The notes: generated from the sequence alone by a model not told the origin. A DNA stretch of 64,000 nucleotides from Bradyrhizobium sp. WBAH42 (GCF_024585265.1 NZ_CP036533.1:2179001-2243000), one strand, 5' to 3'; shown: positions 10,646-20,402, counted from the first letter of the stretch. Numbers and translations are program-made.

Positions 10646-10779
10646 CGTCGTCGCCTCTCCCACGGTGCATCGCACACGGTTAATCCCGCATGCCTCCAGT
10701 CCGCCCCACTTAACGGCGGATTAACCATCGCCAGCCAAGAATCCCCTCGTGGCCGCCAATCAGGACGAGAGGACAGGCG

Positions 10780-11028
10780 ATGGACTTCAATTATCTCAAC
10801 AGCAAGACGGCTGCGACCATGGACGAGATCCGCGTCCGCGTCGCCCACGCACTGGCCCGCCACCCGCTGTGCCGCAACGTCCGCTTCGACATCGTCAGCG
10901 TCCCCCAGACCCGCCGCGGCGGAAATTGGACGGTGACGCTGCAATCGGTCGAGCCGCGCGCAGTCTGGGAGGCCTCGGAGATCGTGGCCGACATCCAGGA
11001 CGCCTATGATCTTGCGGCGGCGGCCTGA
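10780..11028 (+). CDS. Small hypothetical protein (82 residues)
   Basis: A soluble, mixed-charge protein starting MDFNYLNSKTAATMDEIR, with no signal peptide or membrane segment. Two helical stretches flank a short beta-rich centre (RFDIVSVPQTRRGGNWTVTLQS). AGAGGACAG precedes the ATG. I do not recognise a family. Codon use looks like that of the neighbours, so it is probably a genuine gene. Confidence 0.6.
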   Translation: MDFNYLNSKTAATMDEIRVRVAHALARHPLCRNVRFDIVSVPQTRRGGNWTVTLQSVEPRAVWEASEIVADIQDAYDLAAAA

Positions 11029-11130
11029 TTTCGCTGGGATTTCCGGGGGATGTCGCCGTAGTCCGCGCGATTGCCGCCGCATTGGCACGGTTCAGCCTTA
11101 ATTATCGCCCAGTTACCGGGCAGTGATCAC

Positions 11131-11874
11131 GTGGACTTGAAGTCGGACGCGGAGAGACGTTTGTCCAAAGCCATCACCATCGTCGCGCTGACCTGTTTCC
11201 TCGTCCTCGGCGCCGCCACAGCCGCCATCCTCGGCCGCGACAGCGTTCCCAGCGTCAGCGCCGAGATGATCGCCGAGACGCCCCCGCCCAAGCCGCTCGC
11301 GACCAACCGCGCCGCCAAGGCCGACCGCCTGGTTCCGACGCTCGCACTGGCCTCGGCCGCGATCGAGCCGGTCCAGGTCGCCGCCGACAAGTTGGCGCAG
11401 GCACCGGTCCTGACCGAGCCGCTGCGTCAGGCCTTCGCCGCCGCCACCCCCTCCGATTTCCCGATGCCGAAGGCGAGCGCGCACGAGGCCCCTGCTACTG
11501 CCGAGGTTCCGGCCGTCGAAGTTCCGGCCAAGCCGAAGGTCGTCGCCAAGCCGCAGCCGCAAAAATCCTATTCGCTGCTGTCCGACGTGCAGATCGCGGG
11601 CATCAGGGATCGCCTGAAACTCTCCTCGTCGCAGGAATATTACTGGCCCTCGGTCGAGACCGCACTGCGCAACGTTGCCCGCAAGATGCAGGCGAACAGG
11701 CTGTCGAATCCGAATGCGCCGCCCAGCGCGCAGATCGATCCGAATTGCGACGAGGTGCAGCAGCTGAAGTCGGCCGCGATGCCATTGTTGTTCCAGCTTC
11801 GCGACGACCAGAAGGAAGAAGTGCGCAAGCTCGCCCGCCTGATCGGGCTCGAGAAGGTCGCACAGCAGATCTGA
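11131..11874 (+). CDS. Membrane-anchored hypothetical protein with LTXXQ-like C-terminal helices
   Basis: A roughly 247-residue protein. It has a short cytoplasmic start, one membrane segment (ITIVALTCFLVLGAATAAIL), a Pro/Ala/Lys-rich periplasmic linker, and a helical C-terminus (IRDRLKLSSSQEYYWPSVE ... LLFQLRDDQKEEVRKLARLIG). The paired helices with DQ-type turns recall LTXXQ/Spy-like proteins but the match is loose. GTG 11131 is given. TTG 11161 has the better ribosome binding site (GGAGAG) and may be the true start. Confidence 0.6.
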   Translation: MDLKSDAERRLSKAITIVALTCFLVLGAATAAILGRDSVPSVSAEMIAETPPPKPLATNRAAKADRLVPTLALASAAIEPVQVAADKLAQAPVLTEPLRQAFAAATPSDFPMPKASAHEAPATAEVPAVEVPAKPKVVAKPQPQKSYSLLSDVQIAGIRDRLKLSSSQEYYWPSVETALRNVARKMQANRLSNPNAPPSAQIDPNCDEVQQLKSAAMPLLFQLRDDQKEEVRKLARLIGLEKVAQQI

Positions 11875-11963
11875 TACGCGCGGTTCCTCATCGAGGAGCC
11901 GCGGCCATCAGGAACATCTGGCAATCCCCACGCGTTGCCCGCTCCAAAAGAGGGAGTGGATGA

Positions 11964-12662
11964 ATGCGCGCCTCGACAGCCTATTTTGTCGGTGCCGGAA
12001 CCATCATCGGGGCCATCGCCATTGGTCTCGGTGGCGGTATCGTGGCCGGCAACATCATGAATCCCGTGGCGTCCAAGCAGGGGCCGGACACCAGCAAGGT
12101 GGCGCAGCGCACGGCGACATCAGCTGCGGCGACGACGAACGCTCCTTCCGAGCGCGTGAACTATCTCACCGGCTCGCAAGCCTTCGGCACGATGATCGCA
12201 GCGCCGGCGCAGGCCGAAGCAAAGCCTGAAGCCGCAAAGCCCGACACGCAAGCCACGCAGGCAAATGCTGCGCCGGCGGCGCCGCAGCCCTCGCAAGCCG
12301 CCGCCGTCGAGCCGCCCAAGGAGCCGCCCAAGCCCGCCGCTGCATCGTCGCCACTGGCTGCAAAGCCTGCCGAGCAGCAAGCTTCGACCGAGCCGTCGTC
12401 CTCCTCGAACAACGCCTATGCCAAGGCGAGGGATTCCGACGTGAAGCGCGCCGCGTCCGAACGGCGCCGAGCCGAGCGTCGCGAGCGCTGGGCCGAGCGC
12501 CGCTATTATTACGAGTCCCGCGAGCCGCGCGGCATGCGCGACCGCACCGATTGGGATGACGTCGCACGCAACATCCGCGAGGATTCGGATGCGCGCGATG
12601 TCGCGAGCCGGCCGCGCGGCGGCTTCCCCCAGATCAAGCTGTTCGGGCCTGACGACGATTAG
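11964..12662 (+). CDS. Membrane-anchored Ala/Pro-rich hypothetical protein with Arg-rich tail
   Basis: A 232-residue protein with an N-terminal Gly-rich membrane segment (TAYFVGAGTIIGAIAIGLGG). A long low-complexity Ala/Pro/Lys/Gln linker (about 75-150) follows, then a very basic tail (SERRRAERRERWAERRYYY) ending in LFGPDDD. The form suggests an inner-membrane anchor with a flexible periplasmic or cytoplasmic extension. No catalytic domain is visible. The gene starts 89 bases after the preceding membrane-anchored gene. Confidence 0.6.
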   Translation: MRASTAYFVGAGTIIGAIAIGLGGGIVAGNIMNPVASKQGPDTSKVAQRTATSAAATTNAPSERVNYLTGSQAFGTMIAAPAQAEAKPEAAKPDTQATQANAAPAAPQPSQAAAVEPPKEPPKPAAASSPLAAKPAEQQASTEPSSSSNNAYAKARDSDVKRAASERRRAERRERWAERRYYYESREPRGMRDRTDWDDVARNIREDSDARDVASRPRGGFPQIKLFGPDDD

Positions 12663-12665
12663 CGT

Positions 12666-14246
12666 CTAAGCCAGGATCGCCGCCGCGGCGCATTCGGCAA
12701 TCAAGATCGTCGGCGTCTGGATATTGCCTGAGATCATGATCGGGATCACCGAGGCATCGGCGACATGCAGACCGTCGATGCCGCGCACCTGCAATCGTTT
12801 GGGATCGACGACGGCGAGGTCGTCCATGCCCATCCGGCAGGTCGAGGCGGCATGATAGAGCGTCGTGCAATGGCCGCGGATATAATCGGCGATCTCGGCA
12901 TCGCTGATCGCCTCCGCGCTTGGCGTGACCTCGGTTTCGATCATCTCCTTGAGCGGTGATTGCGCGGCGATGCGTCGGTTGATGCGCACGCCTTCGATCA
13001 TGGTCGCGATGTCGCTGCCGTTCGGGTCCGACGCGAAATAGCCGGGGTCGATCGCGGGGTCTTCGATCGGATCGGACGAGCGCAGCGTGATCTCGCCGCG
13101 GCTCTTCGGTCGCTGCAAGGTTGCATGCAGGGTGATGCCCGGCCTGGACGACAGGAAGCGGACATAGTCGCGGTGCGGGCTGATCGCGCCATAGAGCTGG
13201 AGATCGGGCTCGACGTCGGGGCGGCTGCGCACATGGGCGCCGGCGGCGACCCAGGGCGAGGTGCGCGGTCCGGTGCGATGCGCCTGCCACTCTGCAAGGC
13301 TCGCCGCGAGACTTTCGTCGGTCCAGGCGCCGACGCCGATCCTCTCCTTGGTGTAGAAGGTGATGGGAATGTTGATGTGGTCCTGGAGATCCTTGCCGAC
13401 GCCGGGCAGCTCATGCAGGACGTCGACGCCGACCGCCCTCAATTCGTCAGCCGGGCCGACGCCTGATAGCAGGAGCTGTTGTGCCGAGCCGATGGCGCCG
13501 GAGGCGAGCACGATCTCGGTGGTGGCGAAGGCGCTCTTCAGTTCACCATTGTCGAGAAAGGCCACGCCGATCGCGCGGCCGCGCTCGATGATGATGCGCG
13601 TGACGCGTGCGCCGGTCTTCAGGACGAGATTGGGACGCGCCAGCGCCGGGTGCAGATAGGCCTTGCCGGTGCCGAAGCGCTCGCCGTCCTTGATGACGAA
13701 CTGGAAGAAGCCGGCGCCTTCCTGGGTGGCGCCGTTGAAATCGGGGTTGTGCGGAAGCCCCGCGGCCTGGGCTGCCTCCAGCCATTTCAATTCGTTGGGA
13801 TCGACGAAAGGGACGTCGGCAACGTGCAGCGGCCCGCTGGTGCCGTGGAAGGGATCGTCGGCGAAGCGGGCATTGTTCTCGAAGGCGATGAATTTCGGCA
13901 GCACGTCGCCCCAAGCCCAGCCTGCGCAGCCCGCCCGCGCCCACGCATCGTAATCCGACGGCAGGCCGCGGATATAAATCATCGCATTCATCGCGCCGGA
14001 GCCGCCGACCATCTTGCCGCGCGGCCAGAAGATGCGCCGTCCGCGGCAGCCTGCTTGCGGCTCGGTATGAAACCCCCAATCAACCGCCGTATTGAACATC
14101 GTCGGCCAGTCGGACGGAATGTCCGAGGCGGGCGGGGCAGCGCGACCGGCCTCCAGCACCAGAACCTTGCGATTTGGATCGGCCGACAACCGATTGGCCA
14201 GCACACAGCCGGCCGAGCCGGCGCCCACGATGATGGTGTCGTACAT
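12666..14246 (-). CDS. GMC-family FAD oxidoreductase (choline/alcohol dehydrogenase-like)
   Basis: A 526-residue glucose-methanol-choline oxidoreductase. The ADP-binding fold MYDTIIVGAGSAGCVLANRL lies at the N-terminus, followed by LEAG. GMC signature 1 is in WPRGKMVGGSGAMNAMIYIRG and signature 2 near LASGAIGSAQQLLLSGVG. The active-site region GHCTTLYHAASTCRMG and the C-terminal VADASVIPIMISGNIQTPTI follow. Such enzymes oxidise alcohols to aldehydes. Length (~530) and motifs are similar to choline dehydrogenase BetA, but no bet genes are nearby. ATG 14246 gives the canonical start. Confidence 0.85.
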   Translation of the reverse strand: MYDTIIVGAGSAGCVLANRLSADPNRKVLVLEAGRAAPPASDIPSDWPTMFNTAVDWGFHTEPQAGCRGRRIFWPRGKMVGGSGAMNAMIYIRGLPSDYDAWARAGCAGWAWGDVLPKFIAFENNARFADDPFHGTSGPLHVADVPFVDPNELKWLEAAQAAGLPHNPDFNGATQEGAGFFQFVIKDGERFGTGKAYLHPALARPNLVLKTGARVTRIIIERGRAIGVAFLDNGELKSAFATTEIVLASGAIGSAQQLLLSGVGPADELRAVGVDVLHELPGVGKDLQDHINIPITFYTKERIGVGAWTDESLAASLAEWQAHRTGPRTSPWVAAGAHVRSRPDVEPDLQLYGAISPHRDYVRFLSSRPGITLHATLQRPKSRGEITLRSSDPIEDPAIDPGYFASDPNGSDIATMIEGVRINRRIAAQSPLKEMIETEVTPSAEAISDAEIADYIRGHCTTLYHAASTCRMGMDDLAVVDPKRLQVRGIDGLHVADASVIPIMISGNIQTPTILIAECAAAAILA

Positions 14247-14363
14247 AGACGAGCGCTCCGCGATCATTCACGTCGCGGAGTGCTTGCAAGTTTCGTGCTT
14301 TGCGGATCGGCACAGTGCAATTCCTCCCCATCCACAAAGGGGGGATGCCGTCAGCATTGTGCC

Positions 14364-15920
14364 CTACGTCATGCCTGCACGGCGCAAGCCTTGGAGGTAA
14401 TGCGCGCGATCCTCTTCCCGCAGCATCGGCAGCTCGCGCGTGATCCAGGCAAGCGAAACCTCGGGCTGGGTGCGGCGCAGGCCTTCCAGGGCGGATGCCG
14501 CCAGGGCCGGATCGTCGAGCATGCCGGCGGCCGCCGTCAGCACGCGGTGCGCACCGACGAAATCTCCGCGCTGGCGCATCGATTCCCGAGCCATCTGCAC
14601 GGCGCCCCCGTAGTCATGGCCGACGAACCGGGCATAGGCCGCAACCCCGCAATAGATCGCCGCGAGCGGATCGCGCGGGCTCAGCCGCAGCGCGCGGCGG
14701 GCGGCGGCATCGCCGTCCTGCCAACGCCCGGCATAGCACAGCGTCACGCCGTGGAAGGCATGCGCCATCGCGAAATTCGGATTGAGCCGCAAGGCCAATT
14801 CGAATTCAGCCAGCGCGTCGTCGAAGCGGCGGCGGAACAGGTATGTGTAAGCAAGGCCGTGATGGGCCCAGGCATCCTCGCGATCGGCCTCCACCGCCGC
14901 GAGCGCCGCACGCTCGGCGACCGGCACGGTGGCAGCCATGTCGGCCCAGCCCATATGCGCGCCGAATATATGGCTGGTCGCGAGCAGGCCCAGCGCCTTG
15001 CCATAGGCGGGATCGACCGCGACGGCTTCTTCCAGCAGCTTTTGGGCGGCTGCATTGTCTTCGCGGGTGATGCGCCAATAATGTGACAGCGCGCGCATCA
15101 CGAGGTCCCATGCATCCAGGCTGCCCGGCGGTTTCTGCTGGGCCCGGAAGCTTTCGGCGGCGTAGAGCTGCGGCTCGATCGCGGCGACGATCGCTTCCGT
15201 AATCTCGTCCTGCACGGCGAAGATGTCGGCGAGCTCGCGGTCGTAGCGTTCGGCCCAGAGATGGCTGCCGGTCGAGACGTCGTTGAGCTGGGCCGAGATG
15301 CGCACCCGCTCGCCACTCCGCCGCACGCTGCCTTCGACCACGTAGCGCACCCCGAGCTCCCGCGCGACCTCGTGGATGTGCACGGCGCGGCCCTTGTAGA
15401 CGAAGGAGGAGTTGCGCGCGACGACGAAGAACCAGCGCAGCTTCGACAGCGCGGTGATGATGTCCTCGCTGATGCCGTCGGAGAAATAATCCTGCTCGGC
15501 CTCGCCGCTCATATTGGTGAAGGGCAGCACGGCGATCGCGGGCCGCTCGGGCAGCGCGAAGGCCGCCTGGGGCGGGCTGATACGGACCGGCCCCGGCGCG
15601 ACCGCGCCGATTTGTGTCTGGACATCGCCGACGAAGCGAAAACCCTTGCGCGTGATGGTGCGGATCAGCGACTGGCTCACGCCATTGTCGCCGATCGCCT
15701 TGCGCGCCGCGTTGATCCGGCTGGTCAGGGTGGATTCGGAGACGCTGCGCCCGTGCCAGATCTTGTCGATCAGCTCGTCCTTGCTGACGACCCGGTCGCG
15801 GTTCTGCATGAGATGGACGACGAGGTCGAAAACCTGCGGTTCCACGGCAATGGGAACCTGCTCGCGGCTCAGCTCGCGCCGGTCGGTGTCGAGAAGGTGG
15901 TCCTGGAACAGAAACTGCAC
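14364..15920 (-). CDS. Winged-helix transcriptional regulator with TPR domain (CadC/adenylate-cyclase-like)
   Basis: A 518-residue one-component protein. Residues 1-105 form an OmpR-type winged helix (SKDELIDKIWHGRSVSESTLTSRI, IRTITRKGFRFVG). A middle segment common to adenylate-cyclase-associated proteins follows (AIAVLPFTNMSGEAEQDYFSDG ... YVVEGSVRRSGERVRISAQL ... HLWAERYDRELADIFAVQDEI). TPR helices fill the C-terminal half (AHHGLAYTYLFRRRFDDALAEFELAL). There is no receiver domain and no clear membrane span. The start is a GTG. The target genes are unknown; the divergent lyase gene at 16243 is the nearest candidate. Confidence 0.8.
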   Translation of the reverse strand: MQFLFQDHLLDTDRRELSREQVPIAVEPQVFDLVVHLMQNRDRVVSKDELIDKIWHGRSVSESTLTSRINAARKAIGDNGVSQSLIRTITRKGFRFVGDVQTQIGAVAPGPVRISPPQAAFALPERPAIAVLPFTNMSGEAEQDYFSDGISEDIITALSKLRWFFVVARNSSFVYKGRAVHIHEVARELGVRYVVEGSVRRSGERVRISAQLNDVSTGSHLWAERYDRELADIFAVQDEITEAIVAAIEPQLYAAESFRAQQKPPGSLDAWDLVMRALSHYWRITREDNAAAQKLLEEAVAVDPAYGKALGLLATSHIFGAHMGWADMAATVPVAERAALAAVEADREDAWAHHGLAYTYLFRRRFDDALAEFELALRLNPNFAMAHAFHGVTLCYAGRWQDGDAAARRALRLSPRDPLAAIYCGVAAYARFVGHDYGGAVQMARESMRQRGDFVGAHRVLTAAAGMLDDPALAASALEGLRRTQPEVSLAWITRELPMLREEDRAHYLQGLRRAGMT

Positions 15921-16242
15921 GTCGAAAACTCAGGCCTCATTGCGAAATCGGGCAAACAAACAAAATGAAATTTGGGTCGAAAACCGTGTGTCTGCCGAAG
16001 GGGGCGCTTGGTTCATCGCAATCGCGTGATGGCTGCCATGCCGTTTTCAGACGGGAATACAACCGCAACTGGAATGTTGCGGCCGCGGGCCGCCGAAATC
16101 TGCTTCGCCGAACACCGTCATCCTAAGGCGCCTCGGCACAATGCCCCCACAATAGATGTGGCGAAGGGTGAACGCCCTTTGCCGAATTGAGTGGCCTGCG
16201 TAAGTTACCGCTTACAGAAAACACCAACCACGAAGAAACCCC
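15921..16242. other. Divergent intergenic region, likely promoters
   Basis: This 322-base interval separates the minus-strand winged-helix regulator from the plus-strand lyase gene, so it should hold both promoters. It is less GC-rich near 15940-15975. I see no convincing RNA gene, no long dyad and no open frame with a ribosome binding site. Confidence 0.4.
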
Positions 16243-17604
16243 ATGCCTGCTTTTCCCGCCGCCACCACCGTGCTCGACTCCCTGCTGTTTCGCGACGCCT
16301 TCGGCACGCCCGAGATGCGCGAGGTGTTCTCCGACGTCGCGACGGTCGCGCGCTATGCCGAGGTCGAGGTGGCGCTGGCGAAGGCGGAGGCGAAGTGCGG
16401 TGTGATCCCACAGGAGGCGGCCGCGGCGATCGCGGCGCGGACCGACGTCGCCGCGCTGGATTTCGATCTGCTCAGGCAGGAGACGGATGTCGTCGGCTAT
16501 CCGATCCTGCCCTTGGTGCATCAGATGGTGAAGCAATGCGGCGAGGCGGGCCGCTACGTGCATTGGGGCGCCACCACGCAGGACATCATGGACACCGCCG
16601 CGGTGCTGCAACTGCGTGCCGCGCTCGAGATCGTGGAGCGCGACATCGCCGAGCTGCGCAAGATCCTCGCCGATCTGTCGAAGCGCCATCGCGACACGGC
16701 GATGGCGGGCCGTACCCATCTGCAGCAGGCGCTGCCGGTGACCTTCGGCTACAAGACCGCGATCTGGCTTGCGATGTTCGACCGCCACGCCGAGCGGCTG
16801 GCGCAGCTGAAGCCGCGCGTGCTGGTCGGCCAGTTTGCCGGCGCGGCCGGTACGCTGGCTTCGCTCGGCGACAAAGGGTTCGACGTGCAGAAGGCGCTCT
16901 GTGCCGAGCTGAAGCTCGGCGTTCCCGCCTCGACCTGGCACGTCGCGCGCGACGGCTTTGCCGAGGCCGTGAATTTCCTCGCGCTCGTCACCGGCTCGCT
17001 CGGCAAAATCGCGCTCGACATCATGATCATGGCCTCGACCGAGTTCGCCGAGGTCTACGAGCCCTTCGTCAAGGGGCGCGGCGCCTCCTCGACCATGCCG
17101 CAGAAGCGCAACCCGATCTCCTCGGAGCTGATGCTTGCGGCGTCCAAGGCGGTGCGCCAGCACGCCGGCCTGATGCTCGACGCCATGGTGCAGGATTTCG
17201 AGCGTGCCACCGGCCCCTGGCACGCGGAATGGATGGCTATCCCGGAAAGCTTCGTGCTGACCGCCGGCGCGCTGCACCAGGCGAAGTTCGCGCTCGCAGG
17301 CCTCATCGTGGACGAGGCGAAGATGAACGACAATCTCGCCATCAGCCGCGGCCTGATTGTGGCCGAAGCGGTCATGATGGGCCTCGCCCCGCAGATCGGC
17401 CGGCAGGAGGCGCATGACGTCGTCTATGACGCCTGCCGTCAGGCCAACGAGAAGGGAATGAGCCTTGCTGATGCGTTATCCGCAGATTCACGGATATCGA
17501 GCCGCATCGATCGCGCCACAATCGAGGCGCTCACCTCACCGAAAAATTACCTCGGGCTCGCGCCTGCCATGGTCGACCGGGTGCTGGCATCGGCAACGCG
17601 TTGA
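16243..17604 (+). CDS. Fumarase/aspartase superfamily lyase, 3-carboxy-muconate cycloisomerase/adenylosuccinate lyase-like
   Basis: A 453-residue protein of the class II fumarase/argininosuccinase superfamily. It has HWGATTQDIMDT, TMAGRTHLQQALP and the signature GASSTMPQKRNPISSE. The closest pattern is PcaB (3-carboxy-cis,cis-muconate cycloisomerase) or PurB-like lyases. PQKRNP and the TQDIMD segment occur in both. The context has no pca or purine genes, so the substrate is open. The ATG at 16243 follows an Ala/Lys-rich leader (ACGAAGAAACCCC) with only a weak ribosome binding site. Confidence 0.75.
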   Translation: MPAFPAATTVLDSLLFRDAFGTPEMREVFSDVATVARYAEVEVALAKAEAKCGVIPQEAAAAIAARTDVAALDFDLLRQETDVVGYPILPLVHQMVKQCGEAGRYVHWGATTQDIMDTAAVLQLRAALEIVERDIAELRKILADLSKRHRDTAMAGRTHLQQALPVTFGYKTAIWLAMFDRHAERLAQLKPRVLVGQFAGAAGTLASLGDKGFDVQKALCAELKLGVPASTWHVARDGFAEAVNFLALVTGSLGKIALDIMIMASTEFAEVYEPFVKGRGASSTMPQKRNPISSELMLAASKAVRQHAGLMLDAMVQDFERATGPWHAEWMAIPESFVLTAGALHQAKFALAGLIVDEAKMNDNLAISRGLIVAEAVMMGLAPQIGRQEAHDVVYDACRQANEKGMSLADALSADSRISSRIDRATIEALTSPKNYLGLAPAMVDRVLASATR

Positions 17605-17717
17605 AAACCAAAATGCGTGAAACCGCGTATCTTTCCAAGGCCGCAAGACGCTCGCATACTTGTGTCTCGCGGTGCTAGGTTTAAATTGAGTGAGCGACTT
17701 TCGGCAGAGGGCCCGGT

Positions 17718-18974
17718 ATGACTGACCAACGCAATACTTCCACTCCCATCGATCCCGCGAAGCTCGACCGGTTGGCCGAGGTGGCGGTGAAGGTGGGCCT
17801 GGGCTTGCGGCCGGGACAGGATCTGCTTCTGACGGCGCCCGCAATCGCGCTGCCGCTGGTGCGGCGGATCGCCGTGCATGCCTACAAGGCCGGCGCCGGC
17901 CTCGTGACGCCGATCCTGTCGGACGAGGAGATGACGCTGGCGCGCTACCGTCATGGCCACGACAACAGTTTCGATCGTGCCGCCAGCTGGCTCTACGAGG
18001 GCATGGCCAAGGCGTTCTCGGACAACACCGCACGGCTCGCCATCGTCGGCGACAACCCGATGTTGCTGTCGGGCGAAGATCCTTCCAAGGTCGCGCGCGC
18101 CAGCAAGGCCAATTCAATGGCCTACCAGCCCGCGCTGGAAAAGATCGTCAATTTCGACACCAACTGGAACATCATTGCCTATCCGAGTCCGTCCTGGGCC
18201 AAGCAGGTGTTCCCGAACGATCCGGAAGATATCGCCATCGGCAAGCTCGCGGATGCGATCTTCGCAGCGTCCCGGGTCGATCGCGAGGACGCGATCAGCA
18301 ATTGGGCGAGCCACAATGCGGTGCTGCGCGAGCGCACCAACTGGCTCAACGGCCAGCGCTTCCGCGCGCTTCAGTACTCGGGTCCCGGCACCGATCTCAC
18401 CATCGGCCTTGCCGACGGACACGAATGGGAAGGCGGCGCCTCGCTCTCCAAGAACGGCATCAGCTGCAACGCCAATATCCCGACCGAAGAGGTCTTCACC
18501 ACGCCGCATTGCCGCCGCGTCTACGGCCATGTCGTGAGCTCGAAGCCGCTGTCCTACCAGGGCACGCTGATCGACAACATCGCGGTGCGGTTCGAGGACG
18601 GCAAGATCGTGGACGCCAAGGCCTCGCGCGGCGCCGAAGTGCTGAACAAGGTGCTCGATACCGACGAAGGTGCGCGGCGCCTCGGCGAAGTGGCCTTGGT
18701 GCCGCATTCCTCGCCGATCTCGCAGAGCGGGCTGTTGTTCTACAACACGCTGTTCGACGAGAACGCGGCCTCGCACATCGCGCTCGGCCAGTGCTATTCG
18801 AAATGCTTCGTCAACGGCGCCCAGCTGACGCCGCAGCAGATCGCGGCGCAAGGCGGCAACCAGAGCCTGATCCATATCGACTGGATGATCGGCTCGGCCG
18901 AGACCGACATCGACGGCATCTTGGCCGACGGCAGCAAGGTGCCCGTCTTCCGCAAGGGCGAATGGGCGAAGTAG
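17718..18974 (+). CDS. Aminopeptidase, M29 family
   Basis: A 418-residue metallo-aminopeptidase like AmpS and thermophilic aminopeptidase T. Family hallmarks are visible: LNVxP-type region replaced here by ISCNANIPTEEVFTTPH (first metal Glu in TEEVFT), GEVALVPHSSPISQSGLLFYNTLFDENAASHIALG (Glu, His and further metal ligands), and IHIDWMIGS near the C-terminus. It removes N-terminal residues from peptides in the cytoplasm using paired divalent metals. GGCAGAGGGC lies before the ATG. It is a single gene followed by a palindromic repeat. Confidence 0.85.
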   Translation: MTDQRNTSTPIDPAKLDRLAEVAVKVGLGLRPGQDLLLTAPAIALPLVRRIAVHAYKAGAGLVTPILSDEEMTLARYRHGHDNSFDRAASWLYEGMAKAFSDNTARLAIVGDNPMLLSGEDPSKVARASKANSMAYQPALEKIVNFDTNWNIIAYPSPSWAKQVFPNDPEDIAIGKLADAIFAASRVDREDAISNWASHNAVLRERTNWLNGQRFRALQYSGPGTDLTIGLADGHEWEGGASLSKNGISCNANIPTEEVFTTPHCRRVYGHVVSSKPLSYQGTLIDNIAVRFEDGKIVDAKASRGAEVLNKVLDTDEGARRLGEVALVPHSSPISQSGLLFYNTLFDENAASHIALGQCYSKCFVNGAQLTPQQIAAQGGNQSLIHIDWMIGSAETDIDGILADGSKVPVFRKGEWAK

Positions 18975-18984
18975 CCTTCACGTC

Positions 18985-19110
18985 TCCCGTAGGGAGAGGT
19001 CGGATCGCATCGATAGATGCGATCCGGGTGAGGGGTTACGGTCTCACCGAACGCCGCGGCCCCTCACCCGGATTGCTGCGCAATCCGACCTCTCCCTGCT
19101 GGGGAGAGGT
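18985..19110. repeat. Nested palindromic intergenic repeat
   Basis: Two nested arm pairs are visible. AGGGAGAGGTCGGAT (18991-19005) pairs with ATCCGACCTCTCCCT (19083-19097), and ATCCGGGTGAGGGG (19022-19035) pairs with CCCCTCACCCGGAT (19060-19073). The core words CCCTCTCCC and CCGGGTGAGGG recur at 33229-33390, so this is a dispersed family. It follows the M29 gene and may terminate or stabilise its mRNA. Confidence 0.75.
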
Positions 19111-19155
19111 AAGGATCGGCCTATAGACTTCAGGAGACTCACGTGAAGCGCGCTC

Positions 19156-19710
19156 TCACGCCGCCGCGTTGCGCAGGGTAGGGTTGTTGTCGATGCTGAA
19201 GCGGTTGAACAGCGTCGTGAACGGGCTGCCGTCGGTGGCTCGCACGATCGCGTCGGACGCCGCCACCGCCTCGTAGAGCGCGCCGATCGGATCGTCCGCG
19301 CCCGGCAGTGCGAGCGCGCCGCGGATGTCTTCGCGGGCCTCGTTGACCTCGTCCTCGTCGTCGAGCGTCGCCTCCAGCGCATCCGCCGCGCGCCGCATTT
19401 CGGCAAGGTCACCGCCCCCGGAGAATTTGAGGATGTCGCGCCAGTCGGGGCGGGCGAGGACGAGCTGGATGAATGCTTCGAAGCTCTTCGCGATGATGCC
19501 CGCGCGGCCCTCCGATGACACATAGAGCACAGTTTGCGACGGCAGCAGCACGAACGCGCTGCCGGAGCCGTCACTGCCGACGTGCCGTGGGCCTTCGACG
19601 CCGTCGATGGTGAACCAGGGCTCCTCGTCCGGCGCGAAGAAGACATCGAGACTGCGGAGCCTGGCGACGACCTCGCTGTTGGCTGTCAGAATCTCGGGCG
19701 TGAGGGGCAT
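19156..19710 (-). CDS. Hypothetical cytoplasmic protein (184 residues)
   Basis: An acidic soluble protein with no signal or membrane segment. Features include FVLLPSQTVLYVSSEGRAGIIAKSFEAFIQLVLARPDW, which resembles small SMI1/KNR4 (SUKH)-like or DUF-type globular proteins, and an acidic stretch (TLDDEDEVNEAREDIRG). I do not assign a family. The ATG at 19710 is chosen because GGAAGGAG lies eight bases upstream; the frame is open for 20 more codons. Confidence 0.6.
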   Translation of the reverse strand: MPLTPEILTANSEVVARLRSLDVFFAPDEEPWFTIDGVEGPRHVGSDGSGSAFVLLPSQTVLYVSSEGRAGIIAKSFEAFIQLVLARPDWRDILKFSGGGDLAEMRRAADALEATLDDEDEVNEAREDIRGALALPGADDPIGALYEAVAASDAIVRATDGSPFTTLFNRFSIDNNPTLRNAAA

Positions 19711-19946
19711 CGGTGCGGCTCCTTCCAATACTTTGCGCACTTTGTCGCACCCCGGACAGGATCGGTTCATGTGTGCGAATTCGCAGAGGAAATCGTGACG
19801 TTAACCGTTTCGCAGCTGCAACTCAGGGCTGATTGTCGAGCCCCGCGTAAGAAAGAATTAAAAACCGGCAACTAGCGTCCCAGCTTCTTTCGAAAACAAT
19901 CCGGGCCGAGACCCGGTCATTCATATTATATCTCCTGGGGACGCAG

Positions 19947-20402
19947 ATGTCGCGCGCATTGATTGAAATTGGTAGTTGCAATGTCGACCTCGAGCTGCGG
20001 CCGATCGAGCCGTCCTGGATCATCGAGGGCAATCCGGTATCCCGCTCGCGCGTCCTGTCGACCAGCGCCGACGGCACCGCGCAGACGATCATCTGGCATT
20101 GCACCGAAGGCCGCTTCAACTGGTACTACGACATCGACGAGACGATCATGATCATGGAAGGATCGATCGTGCTCGAAAGCGACGGCATGCCGCCCAAGCG
20201 CTACGGCCCCGGCGACGTCATTTTCTTCCGCGATGGCGCGCATGCCAAATGGCATGTCGAAGGCCACGTCAAGAAGATCGCCTTCTGCCGCAAGACCAAT
20301 CCGGTGATGATCGGTTTCCTGATCCGCGTCGTCAACAAGCTGAAGAAGATCTTCACCCCCACCGGCGAGCGCCGCCCGGCCTCGTTGATGGGCGCCGGCT
20401 AG
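19947..20402 (+). CDS. Cupin-domain protein
   Basis: A 151-residue single-domain cupin. The conserved barrel segments are RFNWYYDIDETIMIMEGSIVLE (motif 1, with a Glu and Asp in place of some of the usual His ligands) and YGPGDVIFFRDGAHAKWHVEG (motif 2, with His). The ending RRPASLMGAG is short and basic. It resembles the DUF861/ureidoglycine-aminohydrolase-like cupin group, but with only one obvious metal His per motif its enzymatic activity is uncertain. A good ribosome binding site (TCCTGGGGAC region) precedes the ATG. Confidence 0.7.
   Translation: MSRALIEIGSCNVDLELRPIEPSWIIEGNPVSRSRVLSTSADGTAQTIIWHCTEGRFNWYYDIDETIMIMEGSIVLESDGMPPKRYGPGDVIFFRDGAHAKWHVEGHVKKIAFCRKTNPVMIGFLIRVVNKLKKIFTPTGERRPASLMGAG

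Noticed and set aside
16243..17604. Assignment of the lyase as purB itself
   Set aside because: No purine genes are near and PcaB-like features fit equally. Only the superfamily is safe.
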